From assembly GCA_964523165.1 (NCBI GenBank), contig CAZFXZ010000041.1:1-5591 (forward strand): a stretch of DNA of 5,591 bases, in the 5' to 3' direction. The notes below the pieces were generated by a model that saw only the letters and a program-made list of their open reading frames with translations, did not search any database and was not told the origin of the DNA. Positions 1 through 4,725 of this stretch are shown piece by piece (the first letter of the stretch is position 1; every line of letters begins with the position of its first letter). The position numbers and the translations under genes are program-made. Source of the stretch: CAZFXZ01 sp964523165 (GTDB taxonomy: Bacteria; Patescibacteriota; Patescibacteriia; JACRDY01).

Positions 1-6
1 AGAATA

Positions 7-34
7 GATCCCTCGGCTTCGCTCGGGATGACGG
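7..34. repeat. Palindrome-like candidate dispersed repeat
   Basis: The arms ATCCC (8-12) and GGGAT (25-29) face each other around a short core that also holds CTCGG twice (12-16 and 22-26), followed by GATGACGGGG. It lies outside any gene, beyond the tsf terminator. From memory, motifs of this shape occur as dispersed intergenic palindromic repeats in many bacterial genomes. Only one copy is visible here, so repeat status is inferred. Confidence 0.4.
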
Positions 35-50
35 GGAGGGAGCACTTTTT

Positions 51-84
51 AAAACAACCAAAAACACCCCCGAGTTGGGGGTGT
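51..84 (-). terminator. Intrinsic terminator of the rpsB-tsf operon
   Basis: On the minus strand the perfect 8-bp stem ACACCCCC / GGGGGTGT (77-84 with 64-71) closes a 5-nt loop and runs into a T-rich tail, TTTTTGGTTGTTTT. It begins 13 bases after the tsf stop codon. Stem strength and U-rich tail together make this a textbook rho-independent terminator for leftward transcription. Confidence 0.93.
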
Positions 85-97
85 CATCAGCAGTAAG

Positions 98-883
98 TTA
101 AATGGCGTAGCGAGCAAAAGACAGGATTTTGGCCGCCGGATCAACGCTGGCTAAATATTGTTCAATGGTCTGACTATCGTCTTTGATATATTGTTGTTTG
201 GTCAGACAAACTTCGGCGTAATATTTTTCAATCTTGCCGGCGATGATTTTTTCTAACACCTCGGCTGGCTTGTTTTGGTCGGCCATTTGTTCAAGATAAA
301 TTTCTTTTTCTTTGGCCAAAACGTCAGTTGGGACATCGGCTGGATTGAGATACAATGGACTTTGAGCGGCAATTTGCATGGCAATGTCGTTAGCGACTGT
401 CTGATTACCCCCAGACAAAACTACCAGACCGGCAATTTTGCGGTTGCTGTGTAAATAACTACCGACCAACTCCCCACTAACAATTTCAGTTATTGATAGC
501 TGGATATTTTCGCCGATTTTAGCAACTAAATCGTTTTTTAAACGTTCGGTTAATTCGGTTTTAAAACTTTCCACTTCAGCGGCGACTAACAATTCATTGG
601 CATAACCTTGGACCGCCGTCATAAAATCAGTATTACGAGCCACAAAGTCTGTTTCACAAGCCACACCAACTACGGCCATCTTGGTTTGATCGCCAGCTAA
701 AGCAATCACACCTTCGCGGGTTTGACGATCGGCTTTTTTGGCGGCTTTTTGCAAACCCTTTTTGCGTAAAATTTCGATGGCTTGATTGATGTCGTCGTTA
801 GCTTCTTTTAAAGCTTCCTGACAATCGACCATCCCAGCGCCGGTTTGGGCGCGCAGCTCTTTGATAGTAGCAAGGTCAGACAT
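98..883 (-). CDS. tsf: Elongation factor Ts (EF-Ts)
   Basis: EF-Ts is the cytoplasmic nucleotide exchange factor that releases GDP from EF-Tu so it can reload with GTP and aminoacyl-tRNA. The 261-residue product has the N-terminal UBA-like helix pair (IKELRAQTGAGMVDCQEAL, residues 7-25). The signature TDFVARN follows at 78-84, with Phe80 matching the residue that wedges into the EF-Tu magnesium site. The core repeats cover roughly 60-180 (GSYLHSNRKIAGLVVL at 141-156), and the C-terminal KDDSQTIEQYL at 234-244 resembles the usual KDPSKTVGEYL. It is somewhat shorter than the E. coli protein (about 283). The ATG at 883 begins the conserved N-terminus. No Shine-Dalgarno precedes it: the 18 bases after the rpsB stop are A/T-rich, so translation may depend on coupling to rpsB. 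rpsB followed by tsf is the widespread bacterial order. Confidence 0.97.
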   Translation of the reverse strand: MSDLATIKELRAQTGAGMVDCQEALKEANDDINQAIEILRKKGLQKAAKKADRQTREGVIALAGDQTKMAVVGVACETDFVARNTDFMTAVQGYANELLVAAEVESFKTELTERLKNDLVAKIGENIQLSITEIVSGELVGSYLHSNRKIAGLVVLSGGNQTVANDIAMQIAAQSPLYLNPADVPTDVLAKEKEIYLEQMADQNKPAEVLEKIIAGKIEKYYAEVCLTKQQYIKDDSQTIEQYLASVDPAAKILSFARYAI

Positions 884-901
884 AGCGTTAATTTTTATTT
901 T

Positions 902-1633
902 TTATGATTTTTTGACAAGAGGTTGCTTGCTGACCAGAGTTTTTTGAGCGGCTTGGCCTTCTTTGATAGCCTCAGCTAACAAAGCCGTGATCAGCTCAAT
1001 GCCTTTGGTGGCATCATCGTTAGCCGGGATCGGATAGCTGATTTTTTGTGGATTAACATTGCTGTCGCACAAAGCGATCAATGGGACTTTTTTGCGATTA
1101 GCCTCAGTCACGGCCGTTTTTTCTTTTTTGATATCGACGACATAAATCGCGTCTGGCATTTTTCGCAACTCGGCGATACCACCGACACGTTCTTGAAGCT
1201 TTTCCACTTCTTCTTTCATTTCTAGCTGCTCACGCTTGGTGTAGCCACGCAGACCGGCAGCCGGACCTTCCAATTTCGCCTTTAAATCTTTATACTTTTT
1301 GGTTAATTTCAAGATCACGGCAAAGTTGGTCAACGTCCCACCCAACCAGCGTCGAGTGATATAGGGCATACCGCAATCTTTGGCGTACTTTTCGATGATC
1401 GGCACGGCTTGCTTTTTGGTGGCGACAAACAAAATCACGCCGCCGTTGCTAACCACGTTTTTGGCATAAACTAAAGCCTCTTCCAGTTTTTGAGAGGTTT
1501 TTTCCAAATCAATGATGTGGACACCATTGCGTTGGGAGAAGATGAATTGCTTCATCTTGGGATGCCACTTGCTGGACTGGTGACCGAAGTGCAGACCGGC
1601 CTGCAACATCTCTAACAATGTTGGTTTTGACAT
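902..1633 (-). CDS. rpsB: Small-subunit ribosomal protein uS2
   Basis: uS2 binds the 30S body-head junction and helps form the mRNA exit region near protein S1. The 243-residue protein, of normal family length, opens with the family N-terminus LLEMLQAGLHFGHQ (6-19). It continues with NGVHIIDLEKT (36-46), the signature RRWLGGTLTNF (94-104), a charged helical hairpin (about 110-152) that forms the coiled-coil protrusion, and MPDAIYVVDIKKE (159-171). The closing motifs are CDSNVNP (189-195) and PIPANDDA (201-208). A lysine-rich tail ends the protein. The ATG at 1633 is preceded by AAAAGGA about 10 bases upstream, a usable but weak ribosome site. A folded leader lies directly upstream, which suggests feedback control by S2 as known in other bacteria. 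tsf follows after 18 bases. Confidence 0.98.
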   Translation of the reverse strand: MSKPTLLEMLQAGLHFGHQSSKWHPKMKQFIFSQRNGVHIIDLEKTSQKLEEALVYAKNVVSNGGVILFVATKKQAVPIIEKYAKDCGMPYITRRWLGGTLTNFAVILKLTKKYKDLKAKLEGPAAGLRGYTKREQLEMKEEVEKLQERVGGIAELRKMPDAIYVVDIKKEKTAVTEANRKKVPLIALCDSNVNPQKISYPIPANDDATKGIELITALLAEAIKEGQAAQKTLVSKQPLVKKS

Positions 1634-1643
1634 AATGTCGTAT

Positions 1644-1650
1644 TCCTTTT
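1644..1650 (-). promoter_or_regulatory. Ribosome binding site of rpsB
   Basis: AAAAGGA lies about 10 bases upstream of the rpsB ATG. It sits 3 bases downstream of the outer leader helix that starts at 1654, so a protein or structure holding that helix could limit ribosome access. Confidence 0.6.
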
Positions 1651-1652
1651 AG

Positions 1653-1720
1653 CCACAGCTTTTGACCCTTGTCAGTCCGCGAGTCGCGACCGACAGAGAG
1701 GAACACCCAAAAGCCTGTGT
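1653..1720 (-). promoter_or_regulatory. Structured 5' leader of rpsB, possible S2 autoregulatory element
   Basis: Minus-strand RNA folds into two nested helices. The outer one pairs 1708-1719 with 1654-1664: CUUUUG plus one further pair, a one-base bulge at 1715, then four more pairs. The inner hairpin pairs 1685-1695 with 1670-1681, with a CGCG/CGCG tip, a 3-base loop (1682-1684), one bulged base (1677) and one G-U pair (1674:1691). That wobble would be an A-C mismatch on the other strand, supporting minus-strand RNA. rpsB leaders are repressed by S2 in E. coli; a like role here is inferred from position alone. Confidence 0.6.
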
Positions 1721-1737
1721 GATTAATTAATGGCCAC

Positions 1738-1781
1738 ATGATAACAAAACTTCCTCGAGCAGTCAAGTCAGAAGGAAGTTT
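1738..1781 (-). terminator. Terminator-like hairpin between the small ORF and rpsB (possible attenuator)
   Basis: The perfect 9-bp stem AAACTTCCT / AGGAAGTTT (1773-1781 with 1747-1755) encloses a 17-base loop. On the minus strand it runs into TGTTAT, giving a modest T-rich tail. It starts 12 bases after the stop of the 29-residue ORF and lies before rpsB, so full termination would silence the operon. Partial termination or a processing/stability role fits better. The stem is A/T-rich and the tail interrupted, so strength is uncertain. Confidence 0.5.
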
Positions 1782-1793
1782 GCTTAAATGGTC

Positions 1794-1883
1794 TTATTGT
1801 TTAGCTTTGCGTTTAGGCAAATGCTTTTTGATCTTGGGAATACGCGTCCCTTTGGTCAATTTTTTCTTGGCTTTACGAGCCAT
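1794..1883 (-). CDS. 29-residue highly basic peptide, first ORF of the rpsB operon
   Basis: The ORF begins MARKAKKKLTKG and ends HLPKRKAKQ. Fourteen of 29 residues are Lys or Arg, and there are no acidic residues. I do not recognise a named family. Size and charge recall tiny ribosomal proteins such as bTHX or bL36, but I see no alignment to them. The ATG at 1883 lies about 22 bases downstream of the predicted transcription start and has no Shine-Dalgarno. It is the first ORF after the operon promoter and is followed by a terminator-like hairpin and the rpsB leader. It may be a small rRNA-binding protein or a leader peptide whose lysine-rich translation tunes read-through. A chance ORF is possible, but the position, composition and clean TAA argue otherwise. 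Confidence 0.6.
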   Translation of the reverse strand: MARKAKKKLTKGTRIPKIKKHLPKRKAKQ

Positions 1884-1911
1884 ATTATTAAAAATTATGT
1901 TTAGCTTTGAC

Positions 1912-1940
1912 AGTATAACAATTTTAGTGAATTTTGGCTA
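1912..1940 (-). promoter_or_regulatory. Promoter of the small ORF-rpsB-tsf operon
   Basis: On the minus strand the -10 box TATACT (1912-1917) carries a TGT extension just upstream, giving an extended -10. It is preceded at 17 bases by TAGCCA (1935-1940), which matches four of six positions of TTGACA. The predicted start is near 1905, leaving a short leader to the ATG at 1883. Confidence 0.7.
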
Positions 1941-1944
1941 GTTG

Positions 1945-1973
1945 TTGACAAGATTTTATTTTGGACCTACCCT
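1945..1973 (+). promoter_or_regulatory. Promoter of the structured RNA
   Basis: A perfect -35 box TTGACA (1945-1950) is followed after 17 bases by TACCCT (1968-1973), which matches three of six positions of TATAAT. Transcription would begin near 1980. The -35 box lies only 4 bases from the -35 box of the divergent operon promoter. Confidence 0.6.
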
Positions 1974-1979
1974 GCATAC

Positions 1980-2363
1980 CATCCATCTCAACAAGTTGGC
2001 GCGCCGCCCCGCGCCGACGGCCACACCGAAAGGAGAAATATGGGGTGAAGTTGAAGTTCATTTAGAACCCATTAGGTCGATGAACTTCACCGGCCAAACC
2101 TGACCTCTCGTCGTTAGTTAGCGCGAGTAGGATCAGCGGCCACCGCGCACCCGCCGGGTCGCGCTAAACGTCGACCAGATTAAAAGACTCCTCATTGATT
2201 AAAGTGTACTGGCGAGCTCGAGCTCGATACCAGACCACAACGGGTCGAGTAGCTGGTTGACGCACAATGGGGTTTTGTGAAGTGGGCACCGACGTTTCCC
2301 CCTGGAATAAACCAGCCCACACGCCTTTAAGACGATCCACCTATTGAGATCGTCTTTTGTTTT
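1980..2363 (+). ncRNA. Large structured non-coding RNA of unrecognised family
   Basis: About 385 nt without a credible long ORF runs from a sigma70-type promoter to a strong intrinsic terminator. It is visibly richer in G and C than flanking intergenic DNA. Helices seen: a 9-bp stem 1995-2003/2010-2018 with a U-G pair (1997:2016) that exists only in plus-strand RNA; a 12-bp hairpin 2044-2061/2080-2091 with a 6-base bulge; a junction closed by 2118-2126/2159-2167 plus 2110-2113/2172-2175, carrying hairpins 2136-2146 and 2149-2159. Further stems are 2209-2233, or alternatively 2229-2233/2253-2257; 2263-2267/2275-2279; and 2282-2286/2316-2320 stacked on 2302-2305/2312-2315. I searched by eye for the RNase P core GAGGAAAGUCC, a tRNA-like T-loop or CCA end of tmRNA, and the SRP tetraloop domain, and found none. 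The function is unknown; a divergent version of a known RNA remains possible. Confidence 0.7.
2329..2363 (+). terminator. Intrinsic terminator of the structured RNA
   Basis: The perfect 9-bp stem AAGACGATC / GATCGTCTT (2329-2337 with 2348-2356) with a 10-base loop leads into TTTTGTTTT on the plus strand. On the minus strand no T tract follows, so it is oriented for rightward RNA. Its tail overlaps the stop codon of the convergent dus gene by two bases. Confidence 0.9.
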
Positions 2364-3336
2364 ACTGAGATAAAAATTTCTCGACAATTTCTTCGACCTG
2401 GTCAGCCGTCGTGGCCATCATCAGTTCAGACCGTAATTCTTTGGCGCCATCAAAACCATTTACATAAGCTTTGAAATGTTTTTTCATGATGGCAAACGGT
2501 TTGTCAGCCCCCAGCAGCTTGTCATAAAGCCGGGCGTGTTCGACCATGACGTGTAATTTTTCTTTGGTTGAGATATTGGTCCGACCGCTAAACAACCACG
2601 GGTTGCCAAAAATCCCTCGGCCGATCATTACGCCATCGCAGCCATATTTTTCAGCTTTTTGTCGGGCGTCGGTTAGATCACGCACGTCACCGTTGCCAAT
2701 AATTAATACGCCGCTGCCTTTAGCCATCTCGACCGCTTGACCGATTAGGTCCCAACGAGCCGGGACTTTGGACATATCTTTTTTGGTCCGAGCATGAATC
2801 GTGATAGCCGCTGGTTTGGTCGACAACAAGGCCGGCAACCAATCAGCCAACTCTTCATCACGACGATAGCCAACGCGAGTTTTGACCGAGACCGGCAAAC
2901 CGCCACTCCCCTCTTGAGCGGCTAAAATAATTTCTTGGGCCAATTTGTGATGATTGATTAGTTCCGCCCCGGCGCATTGTTTTTTATTAATACTCTTTTC
3001 CGGACAACCCATATTGATATCAATGCCGTCAAAACCCAAATCTTTTATCAGCTTGGCGGTTTGGAAAAAATTTTCCGGTTTGGAGCCAAAAATCTGGGCC
3101 ACGATCGGCCGTTCTTTTTTACTATAAGCCAAATCGATCAATAATTTTTGCCGGCCAATGTCAGACATCAGACCATCAACCGAGACAAACTCTGTCCACA
3201 TAACATTCGGCTTGCCATATTTAGCGACGATTTGCCGAAAAGCCGCATCGGTCACATCGGCCATGGGAGCCAAACAAAAAAACGGCTGGGGTAACTTAGC
3301 CCAAAAATTAGTAGGTTTTCTGCTAAACAGTTTCAT
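2362..3336 (-). CDS. dus: tRNA-dihydrouridine synthase, DusB-like
   Basis: Dus enzymes use FMN and NADPH to reduce specific uridines of tRNA to dihydrouridine in the cytoplasm. The 324-residue protein has the family order: LAPMADVTDAAFR (22-34), the first strand and FMN site of a TIM barrel; TEF (48-50); QIFGSKPENF (81-90); DGIDINMGCPEK (103-114) with catalytic Cys111; VKTRVG (151-156) with Lys152; HART (181-184); NGDV (215-218); and MIGRGIFGNPW (237-247). A helical tRNA-binding domain follows from about 255. INMGCP and the overall length point to the DusB/Dus3-like bacterial branch, but the exact uridine cannot be read from sequence. The ATG at 3336 leaves a normal N-terminus. It lacks a Shine-Dalgarno and has a small hairpin 2 bases upstream. 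It follows the LOG gene by 27 bases and probably shares its transcript. Confidence 0.95.
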   Translation of the reverse strand: MKLFSRKPTNFWAKLPQPFFCLAPMADVTDAAFRQIVAKYGKPNVMWTEFVSVDGLMSDIGRQKLLIDLAYSKKERPIVAQIFGSKPENFFQTAKLIKDLGFDGIDINMGCPEKSINKKQCAGAELINHHKLAQEIILAAQEGSGGLPVSVKTRVGYRRDEELADWLPALLSTKPAAITIHARTKKDMSKVPARWDLIGQAVEMAKGSGVLIIGNGDVRDLTDARQKAEKYGCDGVMIGRGIFGNPWLFSGRTNISTKEKLHVMVEHARLYDKLLGADKPFAIMKKHFKAYVNGFDGAKELRSELMMATTADQVEEIVEKFLSQ

Positions 3337-3338
3337 GA

Positions 3339-3353
3339 CTGGCAGGTTGCCAG
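3339..3353 (-). other. Hairpin directly upstream of the dus start codon
   Basis: CTGGCA-ACC-TGCCAG forms a perfect 6-bp stem with a 3-base loop in the 27-base gap between the LOG and dus genes, ending 2 bases before the dus ATG. No T tract follows, so it is not a terminator. It occupies the place where a ribosome site would be expected and may affect initiation or mRNA processing. It could also be chance. Confidence 0.45.
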
Positions 3354-3363
3354 AGAAAAATCT

Positions 3364-4113
3364 TTAAGTCAAACGAATGTTGGCGTCAGCCGTGTATTCG
3401 ACCGGACATTCCATCCCGCCAATTTTACCTTCTTTCATCAATTTTTTTATCAATTTAGTCGCTTCGTCGGCACTATCCACAACATGATAAAGCTTGGTAT
3501 CAGCTAGATCGATAGTTTTATATTTTTTGACCAAATCGCTTTCAAACCATTTCAGCAACGGCGCCCAAAAGTCCTTACCAAATAAAATGATGGGTATGCG
3601 ACAAATTTTTTTAGTCTGGACTAAAGTTAAGATCTCAAAAAATTCATCCAGCGTGCCAAAGCCGCCCGGGAAATAAATATAAATTTCCGAAGCATAAGTC
3701 AGCATGATTTTGCGAGTGAAAAAATAGTGAAAAGGCTGCCCGTGTTTGACATATTTATTAACTCGCTGTTCTTTGGGCAGCTGAATGTTAAGTCCGATCG
3801 AATCGCCACCGGCTTGCGTCGCACCTTTGTTGGCGGCTTCCATGACACCCGGTCCACCGCCGGTAATAACGGCAAAGCCCAATTTAGCGCAACCAGCCGC
3901 CAACTTTTCAGCTTCTTTATAAATCTTGGCGTCAGCACCATGACGAGCCGAGCCAAAAAAGGTCACGGCCAGATCATAGCGTTGCAAAAATTCAAAACCC
4001 GAGACTAATTCGCTCAAAATCTTAAAAACCCGCCAAGATAAGCTCAAACCTTCTTTATTGGCGATCACGCCGTGGATGCGAGCCGAGATTTTTTTGTTTA
4101 ATTTTTTGGCCAT
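3364..4113 (-). CDS. LOG-family (TIGR00730-type) nucleotide 5'-monophosphate phosphoribohydrolase
   Basis: LOG-family proteins have a Rossmann-like fold and cleave the N-glycosidic bond of nucleoside 5'-monophosphates, best known for activating cytokinins. Bacterial members probably act on AMP-like or damaged nucleotides, and the substrate here is unknown. The 249-residue protein has VTFFGSAR (50-57), the phosphate-binding motif GGGPGVMEAANKGA (85-98), the Arg-Lys pair FTRKIML (132-138), and the hallmark PGGFGTLDEFFE (149-160) whose Glu residues serve catalysis. A variable C-terminal segment follows from about 215. It is longer than the roughly 190-residue minimal LOG proteins, with about 45 extra N-terminal residues. 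The ATG at 4113 lies about 19 bases from the predicted transcription start, without a Shine-Dalgarno. It heads a unit with dus; the pairing suggests nucleotide or tRNA housekeeping but proves no shared function. Confidence 0.92.
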   Translation of the reverse strand: MAKKLNKKISARIHGVIANKEGLSLSWRVFKILSELVSGFEFLQRYDLAVTFFGSARHGADAKIYKEAEKLAAGCAKLGFAVITGGGPGVMEAANKGATQAGGDSIGLNIQLPKEQRVNKYVKHGQPFHYFFTRKIMLTYASEIYIYFPGGFGTLDEFFEILTLVQTKKICRIPIILFGKDFWAPLLKWFESDLVKKYKTIDLADTKLYHVVDSADEATKLIKKLMKEGKIGGMECPVEYTADANIRLT

Positions 4114-4138
4114 AAATTTTAGATAAATAATTACTTAG

Positions 4139-4167
4139 AGTATAGCAAAGGATTGACTTTTTGTCTC
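4139..4167 (-). promoter_or_regulatory. Promoter of the LOG-dus unit
   Basis: On the minus strand TATACT (4139-4144) has a TGC extension and, 17 bases upstream, GAGACA (4162-4167), matching four of six positions of TTGACA. The -10 hexamer and extended element match those of the rpsB operon promoter. The predicted start near 4132 gives a very short leader. Confidence 0.68.
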
Positions 4168-4181
4168 ATCTTTTATAGACT
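4153..4181 (+). promoter_or_regulatory. Promoter of the exported thioredoxin-like gene
   Basis: TTGACT (4153-4158, five of six) is followed after 17 bases by TAGACT (4176-4181, four of six). Transcription would begin near 4188, leaving about 18 bases to the ATG at 4206, including the ribosome site. Its -35 box lies within the spacer of the opposing LOG promoter. Confidence 0.6.
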
Positions 4182-4193
4182 ACTCAATCATCT

Positions 4194-4200
4194 TGGAGGT
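4194..4200 (+). promoter_or_regulatory. Shine-Dalgarno that decides the start at 4206
   Basis: TGGAGGT is a strong anti-16S match, with five bases between it and ATG 4206. A TTG codon at 4200 in the same frame overlaps this site and so cannot be the start. Confidence 0.85.
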
Positions 4201-4205
4201 TGTCG

Positions 4206-4673
4206 ATGAGCAACAAGTTTTGTTTCGTGCTGATCGCCACGTTCGTCCTGATCTGCGCCTTTTGTCAGGCGGCTTGGGCGGGTGACTGGGGCCAGATCTC
4301 AACGATGGAACAATACCGGCAAATCATGGCCAGTCAGGACAAAATCGTCGTCCTGCTGTCCGGGCCCAACTGCCAAACCTGCCGGTCAATCAAGGACTAC
4401 TGGCGCAAAAAAATGCCGTCGGGCGGCTGGATCTTCATCGACTGGCAATTTGAAAATTATGACTATGATCAAGAGCTCTACTATGAGCTCAGGGCTTTGG
4501 GCTACAAATCACGCCCGACCAAGCCGACGATTATCGCCAAAAATATTTACAGTAAAACGTATTTCGTCGGCTACGACAACTGTACGGCGCGCAGTCCGGC
4601 CGCTTGGGATCAAAGCACGCCCCAAACACCCAGCCGCCCGACCTTGACGGAGTGGATGAAAAAAAATCTTTAA
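4206..4673 (+). CDS. Exported thioredoxin-fold protein with a CQTC motif
   Basis: From ATG 4206 the product has 155 residues. It begins with a Sec signal peptide: a short basic start (Lys4), a hydrophobic core (residues 5-20), and AWA before Gly26, a good signal peptidase I site. The mature protein of about 130 residues places KIVVLLSGPNCQTCR (46-60) where thioredoxins carry strand, turn and active-site CxxC (Cys56, Cys59). RPTKPTII (103-110) probably supplies the cis-proline opposite the active site. A third mature cysteine is Cys126 and the middle is Tyr/Asp-rich. This suggests a cell-surface thiol-disulfide exchange or redox-sensing protein. The usual WCGPC is absent, so redox activity and partner are inferred. 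It stands alone between its own promoter and terminator. Its stronger ribosome site and richer G+C set it apart from the LOG and dus genes. Confidence 0.75.
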   Translation: MSNKFCFVLIATFVLICAFCQAAWAGDWGQISTMEQYRQIMASQDKIVVLLSGPNCQTCRSIKDYWRKKMPSGGWIFIDWQFENYDYDQELYYELRALGYKSRPTKPTIIAKNIYSKTYFVGYDNCTARSPAAWDQSTPQTPSRPTLTEWMKKNL

Positions 4674-4697
4674 CGGACCTTACAAATCCGTTTTTTT
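4672..4697 (+). terminator. Intrinsic terminator of the thioredoxin-like gene
   Basis: AACGGA (4672-4677) pairs with TCCGTT (4687-4692) around a 9-base loop and continues as a run of seven T (4691-4697). The stem starts inside the TAA stop codon. Confidence 0.82.
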
Positions 4698-4725
4698 AAT
4701 AAAAAATAGACGATTGTTCGTCTAT
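4698..4725 (-). terminator. Intrinsic terminator of the two-gene orphan unit
   Basis: On the minus strand ATAGACGA / TCGTCTAT (4718-4725 with 4706-4713) forms a perfect 8-bp stem with a 4-base loop, followed by TTTTTATT. It begins directly after the stop codon at 4726-4728, back to back with the plus-strand terminator. Confidence 0.87.

Noticed and set aside
1509..1766. 85-residue minus-strand ORF across the rpsB start and leader
   Set aside because: It overlaps the conserved rpsB N-terminus in another frame and has no family features or ribosome site.
1738..1941. 67-residue plus-strand ORF opposite the small basic ORF and promoter
   Set aside because: It covers the operon promoter, the basic ORF and the hairpin on the opposite strand, and its start lies in the rpsB leader without a ribosome site.
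1980..2363. Reading the RNA as RNase P RNA, tmRNA or SRP RNA
   Set aside because: No GAGGAAAGUCC or ACAGAA-type core, no T-loop GGTTCGA or CCA end, and no SRP GGAA tetraloop domain was found on either strand. A weak likeness at AGATTAAAAGACT (2177-2189) to an RNase P block stands alone and in the wrong place.
2199..2387. 62-residue minus-strand ORF within the structured RNA
   Set aside because: It overlaps the dus 3' end and the terminator stem, has no ribosome site, and its composition follows the RNA helices.
3699..4008. Long alternative-frame ORFs on both strands within the LOG gene
   Set aside because: They overlap the conserved GGGPGVMEAAN coding region and have no recognisable domain.
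4200..4205. TTG start at 4200 for the exported protein
   Set aside because: The codon overlaps the Shine-Dalgarno TGGAGGT, which serves ATG 4206; the shorter start gives a normal signal peptide.
4282..4647. 121-residue plus-strand ORF inside the thioredoxin-like gene
   Set aside because: It is an out-of-frame shadow rich in Arg, Ser and Pro, with no start signals.
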